From an uncultured Desulfovibrio sp. (GTDB taxonomy: Bacteria; Desulfobacterota; Desulfovibrionia; Desulfovibrionales; Desulfovibrionaceae): a stretch of 64,000 nucleotides of DNA. The stretch is from the NCBI RefSeq assembly GCF_944324935.1, contig NZ_CALUYG010000005.1, positions 19,887 to 83,886 of the forward strand, given 5' to 3'. Positions within the stretch are counted from its first letter, which is position 1, and every line of letters starts with the position of its first letter. This document shows positions 17,715 through 27,414 of the stretch, one piece after another. Made by a program: the position numbers and the translations under genes. The notes under the pieces are model-generated. The model had not been told where the DNA came from and did no database searches. It saw nothing but the letters and a program-made list of their open reading frames with translations.

Positions 17715-18807
17715 GGCAGATTGTCAAATGAAAGTTGACACAAGGAAGACCCCGTCTTCCCTCATTTTTTCCACAGTTGTCCTGTAATCGAACTTCTTGC
17801 GCGGGCGGTGGTTTATGAAGGCCACCGCCCGCGCTGTCTCGTGCTCCCCAAGGCCCCTGAAGCTTCAAGTGCGGGGAAAAATTGCCGGAGCAGGCCGTTT
17901 GTCCACTCATTGAGCCCCGCTCTCCGGGGCAGCCGGCGTGGCGGAAAGAGCTTGCCGTACCAAAATGGTGGTCCATCTGCTTGTCATTGAAAAATTCCTT
18001 GCCCTGGTCATAGGTGATACTTTTGAAAAACCAGGCAGGAACTCGTGAAAAAAGCTGTTTGATCCCTGCCGCGACAACGGCGCTTGAGCGATCCGCGCTG
18101 TACGTTGCCATGAGAAAACCGCTTTTGCGTTCGACAGCTGTAATGATGTAGCCACTTTTGCGGTTCCCATGTATCAAATCACATTCCCAGTGGCCGTAAC
18201 AATCCTCCTCAGGCCGTGATGATATGCAGGGAAGCGCAAAAATCCTCGTTTTCCTGTCATGGACAAGACGCTTGCCCGGACCCTTGTGTCGAAGGTAGCG
18301 CCCAAACCCTCTGAGCGGCCTTCCCTTCTCGTATTGTCGGGAATCCTTGCTGATCCAGCGATACATACTTTTGAAGGAAATGTGTCGTGCCGGATCTTCG
18401 GGAAGTTCCTGTCGCAGGCGGCCCGCAATTTGCTCCGGGGACCAGTAATTCCTCAAGCCCTCCTGCACAGAGGCGGTAAGAAAAGCCGTCCGTTTTCCCG
18501 CGTTCTTATCTTTTGAGGCACGCCAGTCGGCCCGCCTTTGCGCGGCCTGTGCATCATACCTGCCGTTTTTATTGGCGTTTCGCCGGATTTCCTTTGAAAT
18601 GGCCGCTGGGCTGTAGCCGAGGAGATCGGCAATGCTCCTGAGGGATTTTTCCCCCAGAAGCCGCTCTATGATTTCTCTGTGAGTTTTGGTAAGGTGTTTT
18701 TGCCCCATGACAGTTCCTCGTTGTTGAGGTGTTTGTTCACAAAACAACTGTCATGGGGCTTTCTTTTTTTGGCAAGCCCTCTGTTACCTTTCAATTGACA
18801 ATCTGCC
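17715..18807 (-). mobile_element. IS30-family insertion sequence (1093 bp), decayed
   Basis: The ends are imperfect inverted repeats: GGCAGATTGTCAAATGAAAG at 17715-17734 and, inverted, GGCAGATTGTCAATTGAAAG at 18788-18807. One transposase frame on the minus strand fills the element. No convincing target duplication is visible. The same left end reappears at 63924, showing that the family is repeated in this genome. It sits between sat and infB. Confidence 0.88.
17724..18708 (-). pseudogene. IS30-family transposase, frameshifted
   Basis: It starts MGQKHLTKTHREIIERLLGE with the IS30 helix-turn-helix, then has the DDE core: HWECDLIHGN with the first Asp near residue 165 and YDQGKEFF with the second near 235. 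The normal frame is lost after the ERG of PGERG: one base appears missing in a run of four C at 17915-17918, and another near 17873-17876. An in-frame TGA lies at 17865-17867. The family C-terminus (RTTVEKMREDGVFLVSTF) is still readable in a third frame up to the stop at 17724. The transposase is therefore very probably inactive unless a related copy supplies function. Confidence 0.85.
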
Positions 18808-18874
18808 AGAACGGTTTCCCTCTCCCCCTCGCCGTAAACGGCTTCCCCAGTATCAGCCGGGGGTTGCCGTCAAA

Positions 18875-21800
18875 TTAGAGCGTAGCGGCTTCCTCAACGG
18901 TCTCAAAGGCTTCGATGATGTCGCCGATCTTGATGTCGTTGAAGTTTTCGAGGCCGACGCCGCATTCGTTGCCCTTGACCACTTCGCGGGCATCATCCTT
19001 GAAGCGCTTGAGGGAGCTGATCTTGCCGGTGTAGACCACCACGCCGTCGCGCAGCAGGCGTACGCCGGCATTGCGGGCGATCTTGCCGTCCGCCACATAG
19101 GAGCCGGCGATGATGCCGACCTTGGGCACGCTGAAGGTATTGCGCACTTCGGCCTGACCAAGGTAGACCTCGCGCTGCACGGGGGCCAGCAGGCCGGCCA
19201 TGGCGCTCTTGATGTCGTCCACCAGCTTGTAGATGATGTCGTAGAAGCGGATATCCACATTTTCCCGTTCGGCCACATCCTTGATTTTGGCGGTAGGCCG
19301 GACGTTGAAGCCGATGATGATGGCCTGGGAGGCCGAGGCCAGCAGGATGTCGGACTCGGTGATGGCGCCGGTGCCGCCGTGCACCACATTGATGCGCACC
19401 TTGTCCGTGCTCTGCTTGTTGAGGGCTTCGGTAATGGCTTCCAGCGTGCCTTGCACGTCGGCCTTGAGCACCAGATTAAGGGTGAGGGCTTCCTGATCCG
19501 AGGCCCGGCGCGAGAGGAAGGTCTCCAGCGTGACGCGGGATTCCTTGGCCAGTTCCTTTTCGCGCTGCTTGACGGCGCGGGCATCGGCAATGCGGCGGGC
19601 CAGCTTTTCGTCGGCCACGGAGAAGAATTCCTCGCCGGCTTCCGGCACGCCGTCAAAGCCCTGCACTTCCACGGGAATGGACGGTCCGGCTTCCTTCACC
19701 TTCTTGCCCTGGTCATTGAGCAGGGCGCGCACGCGCCCGGAGAACTGACCGCAGACGAAGGTATCGCCCTGGTGCAGCGTGCCTTCCTGGATGAGCACCG
19801 TGGCTACGGGGCCGCGGCCCTTGTCCAGCTTGGCTTCCACGATGCGGCCGTGGGCGGGCTTGTCCGGGTTGGCCTTGAGTTCGAGGATCTCCGCTTGCAG
19901 GGCTACCATTTCCAGCAGTTCATCCAGGCCCTCGCGCGTCTTGGCGGACACGCGGGCCACGATGGTGTCGCCGCCCCAGTCTTCGGGCTGGAGGCCCAGT
20001 TCGGAGAGCTCGCGCAGCACGCGGTCGGGATCGGCGCCGGGCTTGTCCATCTTGTTGACCGCCACCATGATCGGCACATTGGCCGCCTTGGCGTGGTTGA
20101 TGGCTTCGCGGGTCTGCTCCATGACGCCGTCGTCCGCGGCCACGACCAGGATGACAAGGTCCGTGACCTGCGCGCCTCGGGCGCGCATGGCCGTGAAGGC
20201 CTCGTGGCCGGGCGTATCGAGGAAGACGATCTCCCCGCGCTTGGTCTTCACATGGTAGGCCCCGATATGCTGGGTGATGCCGCCCGCTTCGCCGCTGGTC
20301 ACGTTGGACTTGCGGATGGCGTCCAGCAGGGAGGTCTTGCCGTGGTCGACGTGGCCCATGATGGTCACGACGGGCGGACGCGGCTTGAGATCTTCCGGCT
20401 TGTCCGGCTCGCCGGACAGCAGGTAATCGCTCTCGGAGAAGCCGGTCTTTTCCACTTCGTAGCCGAATTCCGCCGCCACGAGGGTAGCCGTATCGATATC
20501 CAGCGACTGGTTGATGGTGGCCATGACGCCGAGGCCGAACAGCACCTTGATGATCTCGGTGCTCTTCAGACCCATCTGGTGGGCCATGTCCGAGACCACG
20601 ATGGCCTCATCCACGCGGATTTTGCGCTTGGCGGCCTTGAGAGGCTGAGTGGCCTGCTGGACGGCGGGCAGGGTCTTGCCGGGCTTGCGGCGGCTCTTGC
20701 CGCGATTCATGCGCGGCACATCATCCTCATCCTGATGTCCGAAATCTCCCTGCTGGAAATCCACGGTGCGGCGACCCTTGAGACGTTTTTTCTTGCTCTG
20801 GCCGTCGCGGCTGTCCGACGGGGCGGGCTGGGCGGGCGCGGCATAACCGCCGGTGGCCGGACGCGGCCCGCGGCCTTCGCCGAAGCCCGGCCGGTTGCCC
20901 GGACGCGGCCCACGGTCGCGGTTGTCGCGTCCCTCGCCGGAACGGCCGTCGCGGCGGCCTCCCCGGTCGTCACGGGCGGAGGCGTCCCGCGCAGGCGTGC
21001 TGCCCGGCGCGGGACGGCTGATGACGCGCACCTGCGGCGCGGGCGCGATGACCCGGGCACGCTGGGCCGTGGCCACTTCGGGGGCGGCCTCCTCTTCCGG
21101 CGTTTTTTCCCGGGGTTCCGGCGCACGCGGGGGCAAGGTGGGCGCGGAAGAACCTTCGGGCACGGCAGAGGCATCGGGGCGGGCGTGGCGGGCAGACCGC
21201 GCCTTTTCGGCTCCCTCGTTCTCCTGCGGCTGCTCCGGCGCACGGGACGGCGCGTCGGCAGCCGATCCCGCAGCGGTCGTCTGCGCTACGGGGGGCGTCG
21301 CTTCGGGCTCTTCGCTTCTGGCGGCAGAGGCCGTTTCCACGGTGGAAGGCTCGGCTGCCGCATCCTGCGGACGGCTGATGACGCGGGCAGGCGCGATGAT
21401 GCGGGCATTCCGGGGTTTGGCGGCCTTTTCCGGCGCGGCGGCTCCCGCCTCCGCTCCAGCGGCCTGTCCGGCGTCCGCGACAGCGGATGCGGCGGGCGCT
21501 TCCGCCACGGCGGCAGCGGCAGGCTCAGCTTCGGCGCTGGCCGGACTTTCCGCCTTTTCTTCGGCCGGCGCGGCGGCTTCCGTCACTGGTCCGGCGGCCT
21601 TTTCCTCCTGCTCCGCCGCAGCGGGCGCGACGGAAGCGGGCTCGTCGGCGACCCGCCGGCGACGCCGCACGATGACGCCGGACTCGCTTTCGCGGCGCGT
21701 CACTTCATTTTGCCGCGAAGCGGCAAAGTACTCCCGCACGCGGCCGACATCTTCCGGCGTCAGCGACGCCGTGCTCTGCCTGGCGGATATGCCCAGTTCG

Positions 21801-21880
21801 CGGGCCACATTCAGCACTTCCTTGGGCTGCACGTCGAGTTCGGCGGCCAAATCTTTGATTTTCAGCTTCGTTTCAGGCAT
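18875..21880 (-). CDS. infB: Translation initiation factor IF-2
   Basis: GTPase that places initiator tRNA on the small ribosomal subunit. It is 1001 aa, long because of an Ala/Pro/Glu/Arg-rich linker (residues about 60-400). The N-terminal IF2_N motif is [20 protein letters not shown]; a second such domain precedes the G domain. GTPase motifs are [25 protein letters not shown] and a SAKT segment. The ATG at 21880 overlaps the end of ylxR by eight bases, which fixes the start and indicates coupling. It is the last gene of the rimP-nusA-ylxR-infB operon; rbfA and truB do not follow because the IS element intervenes. Confidence 0.97.
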   Translation of the reverse strand: MPETKLKIKDLAAELDVQPKEVLNVARELGISARQSTASLTPEDVGRVREYFAASRQNEVTRRESESGVIVRRRRRVADEPASVAPAAAEQEEKAAGPVTEAAAPAEEKAESPASAEAEPAAAAVAEAPAASAVADAGQAAGAEAGAAAPEKAAKPRNARIIAPARVISRPQDAAAEPSTVETASAARSEEPEATPPVAQTTAAGSAADAPSRAPEQPQENEGAEKARSARHARPDASAVPEGSSAPTLPPRAPEPREKTPEEEAAPEVATAQRARVIAPAPQVRVISRPAPGSTPARDASARDDRGGRRDGRSGEGRDNRDRGPRPGNRPGFGEGRGPRPATGGYAAPAQPAPSDSRDGQSKKKRLKGRRTVDFQQGDFGHQDEDDVPRMNRGKSRRKPGKTLPAVQQATQPLKAAKRKIRVDEAIVVSDMAHQMGLKSTEIIKVLFGLGVMATINQSLDIDTATLVAAEFGYEVEKTGFSESDYLLSGEPDKPEDLKPRPPVVTIMGHVDHGKTSLLDAIRKSNVTSGEAGGITQHIGAYHVKTKRGEIVFLDTPGHEAFTAMRARGAQVTDLVILVVAADDGVMEQTREAINHAKAANVPIMVAVNKMDKPGADPDRVLRELSELGLQPEDWGGDTIVARVSAKTREGLDELLEMVALQAEILELKANPDKPAHGRIVEAKLDKGRGPVATVLIQEGTLHQGDTFVCGQFSGRVRALLNDQGKKVKEAGPSIPVEVQGFDGVPEAGEEFFSVADEKLARRIADARAVKQREKELAKESRVTLETFLSRRASDQEALTLNLVLKADVQGTLEAITEALNKQSTDKVRINVVHGGTGAITESDILLASASQAIIIGFNVRPTAKIKDVAERENVDIRFYDIIYKLVDDIKSAMAGLLAPVQREVYLGQAEVRNTFSVPKVGIIAGSYVADGKIARNAGVRLLRDGVVVYTGKISSLKRFKDDAREVVKGNECGVGLENFNDIKIGDIIEAFETVEEAATL

Positions 21881-22127
21881 TCTTACCCCCCTTGCGCCGT
21901 GCGTTGGGCCGGTATTTCTCGAATCGCTTGAGACATTCCGGCCTGTCGCACACATACCAGCCCCTGCCCGGGCGGGTCTTGGTCGCATCGATGATCAAAT
22001 TTCCCTGCTCGTCCTTCACATGCCGCGAGAGCGCGGCCTTGGCAAAGCGCTCCCGGCAGATAACGCACATGCGTTCAGGAACATGTGGCGTGGCGTCACG
22101 CTCCCTAATCTTCCTGCTTTTCGCCAT
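21873..22127 (-). CDS. ylxR: YlxR-family (DUF448) nucleic-acid-binding protein
   Basis: An 84-aa basic protein with the family core [14 protein letters not shown] and [16 protein letters not shown]. It carries two Cys pairs (C21/C24 and C60/C65) that may bind metal. YlxR proteins are small RNA-binding or regulatory proteins almost always encoded between nusA and infB, as here. It overlaps nusA by 23 bases and infB by eight. Confidence 0.93.
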   Translation of the reverse strand: MAKSRKIRERDATPHVPERMCVICRERFAKAALSRHVKDEQGNLIIDATKTRPGRGWYVCDRPECLKRFEKYRPNARRKGGKNA

Positions 22128-23439
22128 CGGCTTCCCGGGCGGTCTCCGCCTCTTCCGTCACTTTCAGCCATTCCACGGCGGAGGGCTCGGGATCCTTCTC
22201 CACCACGGGCGCAAGGAAGTTGATGGCGGACCGCAGATCCGCAATGCGGGCATCGGAAATGGCCAGCTTGTCGGCCAGTTCCTCATTGGTGGCTTCGCGC
22301 AGTTTTTCCAGCGAGGAGTACCCCGCTTCCAGCAGCGTTTCCATGGGCACTTCGGCCACGCTGGCCACCTGTTGCAGGCCGTGGCCGATGGCATTGGCCT
22401 CGTTGTAGCGGCTTTCGGTGAAGATATCGACCTTCCAGCCCAGCAGGCGCGCGGCCAGCTTCACATTCTGTCCCTTGCGGCCGATGGCGTTGGTCAGCTG
22501 ATCGTCGGGCACGATGACTTCCAGCAGATTTTCTTCCTCGTCCACCACGATGCGGGACACCAGCGCCGGCGCAAGGGCATTGCGGGCATAGGTGGCGATA
22601 TCCGCGCTCCAGACAACGATGTCGATGCGCTCGCCGCGCAGCTCCTGCACGATGTTCTGGATGCGCGAACCGCGCACGCCCACGCAGGCCCCCACGGGAT
22701 CCACATCGCGCTCGCGCGAGAGCACGGCCACCTTGGCGCGGGAGCCGGGATCGCGGGCGACCCCCATGATCTGCACCACGCCGTCGTCCACTTCCGGCAC
22801 TTCGCGTCGGAAGAGCGCGGCCATGTAATCGCGGTGCGCGCGGGAAATGACGATCTGCGGACCGCGGCCTTCCTTGCGCACCTCGATGATCAGCGCCTGT
22901 ACCCGGTCATTGCGCTTGTAATGTTCGCGGGGAATCTGCTCGTCACGCGGCAGGATGGCTTCCGTGCGGCCGAGGTTGACCACCCAGCCGCCCTTGTCCC
23001 GGCGCTGGACGATACCGGAAACGATCTCGCCCACGCGGTCCTTGTATTCCTCGTAGATGATCTCCTGTTCGGCATCGCGCATGCGCTGGATGATGACCTG
23101 TTTCGCGGACTGGGCCGCGATGCGTCCGAGATCTTCGACCTTGACGCGGAAGCCCATCTCGTCGTCGATCTGCACGGACGGATCATGCGTGCGGGCTTCG
23201 GAAAGCTCGATCTGCGTATCGGGATTGAGCAGGTCGTCGTCCTCCACCACGATCTTGAACTGATAGACTTCGATGTCGCCGGTCGCGTCGTTGTAGGACA
23301 CTTCCACATCCATGTCCTCGCTGAAGCGGCGCAGAACGGAAGTGCGTACCGCGTCTTCCAGCGTGTCGATGAGCATATCGCGGTCAAGACCCTTATCTTT
23401 GCTGATCTGGTCGATGGCCTTCTTGAGTTCAAGATTCAT
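22105..23439 (-). CDS. nusA: Transcription termination/antitermination factor NusA
   Basis: A 444-aa factor that binds RNA polymerase and nascent RNA. The N-terminal domain begins MNLELKKAIDQISKDKG, followed by an S1 domain (around GEIVSGIVQRRDKGG, residues about 135-200) and two KH domains (GACVGVRGSRIQNIV and AIGRKGQNVKLAARL). The C-terminal helix-hairpin region ends acidic. It overlaps ylxR downstream and lies 62 bases from rimP. Confidence 0.97.
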   Translation of the reverse strand: MNLELKKAIDQISKDKGLDRDMLIDTLEDAVRTSVLRRFSEDMDVEVSYNDATGDIEVYQFKIVVEDDDLLNPDTQIELSEARTHDPSVQIDDEMGFRVKVEDLGRIAAQSAKQVIIQRMRDAEQEIIYEEYKDRVGEIVSGIVQRRDKGGWVVNLGRTEAILPRDEQIPREHYKRNDRVQALIIEVRKEGRGPQIVISRAHRDYMAALFRREVPEVDDGVVQIMGVARDPGSRAKVAVLSRERDVDPVGACVGVRGSRIQNIVQELRGERIDIVVWSADIATYARNALAPALVSRIVVDEEENLLEVIVPDDQLTNAIGRKGQNVKLAARLLGWKVDIFTESRYNEANAIGHGLQQVASVAEVPMETLLEAGYSSLEKLREATNEELADKLAISDARIADLRSAINFLAPVVEKDPEPSAVEWLKVTEEAETAREADGEKQED

Positions 23440-23501
23440 AATCGCCTCCGTGCCGCCCTGGCGGCCTCAAAATCTTCCCGGCACAGGATCTCGCCGGGTC
23501 G

Positions 23502-24245
23502 CTATCCTTTCAGTGCGGACGCCACATCATCGTCCAGCGCGTCATTTTTGCGCGGCTTCCGGGCCGTTTCGGGCCCGGACGCGGACCGCGCCTCCTGCCG
23601 CCCTTTCCGCCGACTTCCCCCGCCGGATCTGCCGGGCTTCTCCGGCGCGCGGAACACATGCACGCGGGCGACGCGGCGGGTCATATCCCACGGCAGACGC
23701 ACAGGCTCCATCGCTTCGGGCAGCACCTGCCCCTCGGGCGTGATGCCGGCGGGCGCGAGCACAAGCGCGTCGGCCTCCACCGCTTCGAGCCGTCCGCGCC
23801 AGGTGCGCCGCGGAGCCAGGTCCGCCCGCGGGGCGTAGGCGGCCTGCATGCGGGCCTCCACCATGTCGCCCACATACGGACGCATCTGCTCCGGCGCAAA
23901 AAACAGCCTGTTGAAGCCGGGCGTGGACACTTCCAGAATATAGGCCTGGGGGATGATGTCCTCCACCTCAAGCGCAAGTCCCAGATGGCGGGAGATTTCT
24001 TCGCACTGGTCGATGCTCGCCGAGGGGAGCGCGGCCTCCCCGGGCTCTCCGTCATCCTGTGGCATGGCGGCCAGCGCTTCCGCCACGGTGTGGGGATTGC
24101 GTCCGTCCGACGGCACATCCACGAAAAGGCGCACCACCATCCGGCCGCTCTGGGCGATCTCCACCCCCCAGATGACCAGCCCCAGGGCTTCCACCACCGG
24201 GGCGGCAAGGCGGCGGACCGCCTTCGCAATCGGGTTCTCATCCAT
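23502..24245 (-). CDS. rimP: Ribosome maturation factor RimP
   Basis: Helps assemble the 30S subunit. The 247-aa protein has the RimP N-terminal alpha/beta domain (VVEALGLVIWGVEIAQSGR), a DQCEEISRHLGLALEVED segment and the EVSTPGFNRLFF motif. A basic, low-complexity tail of about 50 residues makes it longer than the usual 150-170 aa. The start at 24245 is chosen because the preceding in-frame residues are not RimP-like. It is first in the rimP-nusA-ylxR-infB operon. Confidence 0.92.
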   Translation of the reverse strand: MDENPIAKAVRRLAAPVVEALGLVIWGVEIAQSGRMVVRLFVDVPSDGRNPHTVAEALAAMPQDDGEPGEAALPSASIDQCEEISRHLGLALEVEDIIPQAYILEVSTPGFNRLFFAPEQMRPYVGDMVEARMQAAYAPRADLAPRRTWRGRLEAVEADALVLAPAGITPEGQVLPEAMEPVRLPWDMTRRVARVHVFRAPEKPGRSGGGSRRKGRQEARSASGPETARKPRKNDALDDDVASALKG

Positions 24246-24361
24246 GTTCTTCTCGCCGGCCGCTTTGCAGATAATAAAAAAAGGGGGCCTTTTCAGGCCA
24301 CCCCGGAACGCTTGCCGCAGGATGTCGTCATTCGGCAGGGCCGTTGACACTGAATTAACAA

Positions 24362-24390
24362 TGTTTACCTCCCTTCCCAGCGACTGTCAA
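24362..24390 (-). promoter_or_regulatory. Candidate promoter of the rimP-nusA-infB operon
   Basis: On the minus strand a perfect TTGACA (24385-24390) is separated by 17 bases from TAAACA (24362-24367). It ends about 115 bases upstream of the rimP start. The -10 is weak, so this is a candidate only. Confidence 0.45.
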
Positions 24391-24495
24391 GCCTTTTTCC
24401 GCAAAGCCATCCGCGACCGCGCCGCACGCGCTCTCACGGTACAGCCGGGAGGCCGGCGGTCGCGACGGGGAGGGGGCGTCACAGTCCGTGGGAAC

Positions 24496-24527
24496 AGAAA
24501 AAGCGCACTGCATTCGCAGTGCGCTTT
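24496..24527 (-). terminator. Original tRNA-Asp terminator, now detached from its tRNA
   Basis: A perfect 12-bp stem (AAAGCGCACTGC with GCAGTGCGCTTT) and a 4-base loop, with a T-tract (TTTTTCTG) when read on the minus strand. It follows the 3' remnant of tRNA-Asp at 24531. Before the ICE inserted, it would have directly followed the complete tRNA gene. Confidence 0.75.
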
Positions 24528-24530
24528 ACT

Positions 24531-24583
24531 TTCTGGCGGAGCGGAAGGGACTCGAACCCTCGGCCTCCGGCGTGACAGGCCGG
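24531..24583 (-). repeat. attL: 3' half of tRNA-Asp (53-bp direct repeat)
   Basis: Identical to 51751-51803. It covers the tRNA-Asp 3' end from the anticodon stem through CCA. The match stops at 24583, where the ICE sequence begins (GAACAGC instead of CGTTATA). Confidence 0.92.
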
Positions 24584-24658
24584 GAACAGCTAGTGCAACC
24601 TTCTCCGATTTGGGGAAATGGATGTCCATATCCATCAATCCTGATTGGAGGTTTCCCA

Positions 24659-25528
24659 ATGAAAATCCATGATGCCTTTTTATTGTACCACGACTACGTT
24701 CTGTGTGCCACATCCAGCCGTAGCCGTCAAACGGAGACTGGACGCTGGCAACATCATATTGCACCGGAGCTGGCGGCATACGAGCTGGAGCAGATCAATG
24801 CGCTGACGATAGCAAAATTCCGAGCGACGCTGCTTGAAAAAAAACTTGCTCCACAAACCGTTTGTCACTGCCTATCCCTTCTCAGGCGAATTCTCAACCG
24901 CGCCGTTGAATGGGGTCTGTACTCGGGGCCAGTTCCCAAAATTCGTATGCCGAAATTCGATAATCGCCGAATTCGCTATCTGACACATTCCGAAGCGGCG
25001 AACCTCGTGTCCACCCTGTACACCATTTCACCAATATGGGCTGATGTCGCGGTTTTTGACCTTAACACGGGGCTACGGCGCGGAGAACTGCTATCGCTGT
25101 TGCCATCCCAGATCGATTTGACCAACCGCGAGTGCCATATCCTTGAAAGCAAGACCTTTCATGCCCGGTCAATTCCGTTGAATGACACGGCGATGAACAT
25201 AGCACAAAAACATCTTGCCGTCAGCGAATCCGCCTTGCCGCTCTTCCATGCGAAGGGAAATCCCCTCAACCCTTATTCACGACATTTTCGTGAGGCCGTG
25301 CGTCAATGCGGTTTCAACGCTGGAGTCTCGGACAGGCGCTCACAAGTCTGCTTCCATACCCTGCGGCATACGTTTGCCTCCTGGTTGGTACAGGGGGGCG
25401 TTCCTTTGCAGGTGGTGAGTCAGCTTCTTGGGCATGCCAGTCTTAAAATGACCCTGCGGTATGCCCATCTTGCCCCAAGTCAGCACCGAGCTGCCGTCGA
25501 CTCTTTGTGCATATCTGTCTTGCCCTAA
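24659..25528 (+). CDS. int: Tyrosine recombinase / integrase of the ICE
   Basis: Catalyses integration and excision at the tRNA-Asp att sites. The 289-aa protein has an N-terminal SAM-like core-binding region (residues 1-95) and a catalytic domain with Arg140 (NTGLRRGE), a likely Lys165, His233-x-x-Arg236 (HTLRHTFASW), His259 (LLGHASL) and the nucleophile Tyr268 (RYAHL). The complete set suggests activity. GGAGG at 24647-24651 fixes the start at 24659. It lies 75 bases inside attL and reads inward, the usual position for ICE integrases. An arm-binding domain is not obvious, and the protein is rather short. Confidence 0.93.
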   Translation: MKIHDAFLLYHDYVLCATSSRSRQTETGRWQHHIAPELAAYELEQINALTIAKFRATLLEKKLAPQTVCHCLSLLRRILNRAVEWGLYSGPVPKIRMPKFDNRRIRYLTHSEAANLVSTLYTISPIWADVAVFDLNTGLRRGELLSLLPSQIDLTNRECHILESKTFHARSIPLNDTAMNIAQKHLAVSESALPLFHAKGNPLNPYSRHFREAVRQCGFNAGVSDRRSQVCFHTLRHTFASWLVQGGVPLQVVSQLLGHASLKMTLRYAHLAPSQHRAAVDSLCISVLP

Positions 25529-25680
25529 AATGGCAAGCACTTCTTTACACTTTTTCTGACCGCCATTGCTTTTCTTTTCATTTTGTATGACTTTTTGTGC
25601 TTTTCTTTGCATTCTGAAAAAAATATTGCTGAGAAAGCGAAAAATGCATTAAAAGACAGAAGAAAAGCAGCAAATACAGA

Positions 25681-25722
25681 GGGCAGGACAGGTAAAGCAA
25701 TGTGCTTTACATCGTCCTGCCC
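25681..25722 (+). promoter_or_regulatory. oriT-like inverted repeat between int and rha
   Basis: A 42-base interrupted palindrome: GGGCAGGAC (25681-25689) pairs with GTCCTGCCC (25714-25722), and inside it GTAAAGCA pairs with TGCTTTAC around an ATG loop. The right arm contains ATCGTCCTGCCC, which resembles the ATCCTGCCC nick region of RP4-type oriT sequences. No T-run follows, arguing against a simple terminator. It could instead be an operator. The rest of 25529-25789 is AT-rich with no gene. Confidence 0.4.
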
Positions 25723-25789
25723 ACTCAATCGCCGTGGGGGGCTGCTTATTCGCCTGCGGCTCAACGCTCAAAGACAAGGAGCAAAGGAC

Positions 25790-26653
25790 ATGGAAGATTG
25801 TCAGAACAGCGCACAGGAACTTGCCGCGCAACCCGTCGAAAACATTGTTGAAGCTGACGCTCGCGGCATGTTCACCACGTCGCTGATCGTAGCGCAGGCG
25901 TTCGAGAAGGAACATAAAAACGTCCTGCGCGATATTGAGAATCTGGAGTGTTCGGCGTTATTCAACGAGCTCAATTTTGAGCCCGTTGAATACAAGGACG
26001 CCAAGGGAGAGATGCGCCCCGCCTACCGGCTGACCCGCGACGGTTTTGCCTTTCTCGCAATGGGGTTCACCGGGAAAAGGGCGGCCGTCTGGAAAGAGAA
26101 GTTCCTGGAGGCGTTCAACGCGATGGAGCGCTGGCTGACCGCGCCGGGCCGTTGCCTGCCGTTGCCGCCCACGGAGCCGGACGACGTGCGGCAGCAGCGC
26201 ATCATCAAAATCCTGCGCGGCCTGATTGCCTACTGGGCCTTTGTGGACAAGCTGCCTTACGCCGTGGCGGAACTGGCCCTGGCCATCCATGTGGGGCTTG
26301 AACGGCTGGAGGACATCACCGAGGAGGAAAACGGCAAGCGCATCCAGGCGGCCTTCGATTATCTGTGGGAAGTGAGCAACCGCCCCACGGGCGACATGGA
26401 AGGGCCGGGCGCGACGCAAAATGAAATGACCATGTTGCGCCACATGCTGACGGCGTGCGGGCAGTGGCGCTTTACGCGGGATCAGGACTTCGCGGAGTAT
26501 TTCGAGAAGCTGACGGGCATCAATCCCCAGCATCCCGGCAGGCTTTCCGCCCATGACGTGGGGAAGATGCTTTCCACCGCAGGCTATCTTTTGCACCAGA
26601 CCTATCAGCATACCGTGGACTGGAACGCCATAAGCAAGGAAATCAGCGAATGA
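25790..26653 (+). CDS. Rha-family regulatory protein (phage antirepressor-like)
   Basis: A 287-aa protein whose N-terminal part has the Rha/pRha signature: TTSLIVAQAFEKEHKNVLRD, YRLTRDGFAFLAMGFTGKRA and a WKEKFLEAFNAMER helix (residues about 25-120). The C-terminal part is a separate helical region of unknown role. The ATG at 25790 follows AAGGAG. Rha proteins are common in prophages and ICEs, where they regulate element or host genes. It overlaps the next gene by four bases (ATGA), linking it to the mobilization operon. Confidence 0.8.
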   Translation: MEDCQNSAQELAAQPVENIVEADARGMFTTSLIVAQAFEKEHKNVLRDIENLECSALFNELNFEPVEYKDAKGEMRPAYRLTRDGFAFLAMGFTGKRAAVWKEKFLEAFNAMERWLTAPGRCLPLPPTEPDDVRQQRIIKILRGLIAYWAFVDKLPYAVAELALAIHVGLERLEDITEEENGKRIQAAFDYLWEVSNRPTGDMEGPGATQNEMTMLRHMLTACGQWRFTRDQDFAEYFEKLTGINPQHPGRLSAHDVGKMLSTAGYLLHQTYQHTVDWNAISKEISE

Positions 26654-27414
26654 AAAAATGGCTGCTGCTTTGCCTGCTGGCATGGTGGCCACAAGTATCC
26701 CGTGCGGGCGACGTGTTCAGCGAACCGTGCGCCCGCGCGGGCATACCGCGTGAGCTGGCCGTCGCCATAGCCCGGCAGGAATCCTCCCTGAACCATCTTG
26801 CCATCAACATCCAGGGCCACTCCCTGCGGCCGCGCAGCGTCGGGCAGGCCCTCGACTACATCCGCAGGGCGGAGGCCGGAAAAAAGTCCTATGACGTCGG
26901 CCTGATGCAAATCAACAATCAATGGTTCGGGAAGTTGGGCATTACGGCGGAGGAACTGCTTGACCCCCAAAGGAATGTGGAAATCGGCGTCCACATTCTG
27001 GCCGGCGAAATCCGGCGGCACGGGTTCAACTGGCAGGCCGTGGGGAAATATCACTCGCCGGACAAGGAACGTGGGCGACGCTACGCATGGCGCGTCTGGC
27101 GGCATTTGAGAGGGAAGCATGGGACGGCCCAAACTGCCGGACACCCAAAAACGGGGCCGGAGCATCACGGTGAACGTGAACATGGCGGAATATGGCGAAA
27201 TCCTGGCATCCAGCCAAAGGGCAGGATTATCACTTTCGGAGTACGCCAGGAAGGTATGTCTGGGCAGCAGGGTGGAGAGCAGGGAAGACCAGCAGGCCCG
27301 GCGGGAGCTGCTGAAGGTGAACGCAGACTTGGGCCGTCTGGGCGGCTTGTTGAAGCAAGCCTTGAGCCAGGGGCAGAGCAGGGAACGGATCCACGGCCTG
27401 TTGCACACGATTGA
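26650..27414 (+). CDS. VirB1/TrbN-like lytic transglycosylase with an overlapping C-terminal extension
   Basis: Cuts peptidoglycan to help the transfer apparatus cross the wall. The signal peptide is MKKWLLLCLLAWWPQVSRAG. The SLT domain has catalytic Glu44 in ARQESSLNHLA, then YDVGLMQINNQWFG near residue 81 and GKYHSP near 136. The enzyme-like part ends near residue 155 (27115). No stop follows, and the frame stays open for about 100 more codons, to 27414, overlapping traJ out of frame. The tail is Gly/Arg/Glu-rich and not family-like. Either the extension is translated or the ancestral stop was lost. Confidence 0.85.
   Translation: MKKWLLLCLLAWWPQVSRAGDVFSEPCARAGIPRELAVAIARQESSLNHLAINIQGHSLRPRSVGQALDYIRRAEAGKKSYDVGLMQINNQWFGKLGITAEELLDPQRNVEIGVHILAGEIRRHGFNWQAVGKYHSPDKERGRRYAWRVWRHLRGKHGTAQTAGHPKTGPEHHGEREHGGIWRNPGIQPKGRIITFGVRQEGMSGQQGGEQGRPAGPAGAAEGERRLGPSGRLVEASLEPGAEQGTDPRPVAHD

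Noticed and set aside
17480-17743. An 87-codon minus-strand frame overlapping the IS left end
   Set aside because: It reads the IS transposase tail in a wrong frame and then continues into non-coding flank; it is not a separate gene.
19379-21931. An 850-codon plus-strand frame opposite infB
   Set aside because: It is a composition artefact of the Ala/Pro/Glu-rich IF-2 linker; no ribosome site and no recognizable domain.
24531-24583. A complete second tRNA-Asp gene at the left ICE boundary
   Set aside because: Only the 3' half is present; the 5' half, including the D-arm, is replaced by ICE sequence, so it is an att remnant.
25681-25722. Simple intrinsic terminator for int
   Set aside because: The palindrome is long and interrupted but has no T-run on either strand, so a terminator was not the preferred reading; it is listed as oriT-like instead.
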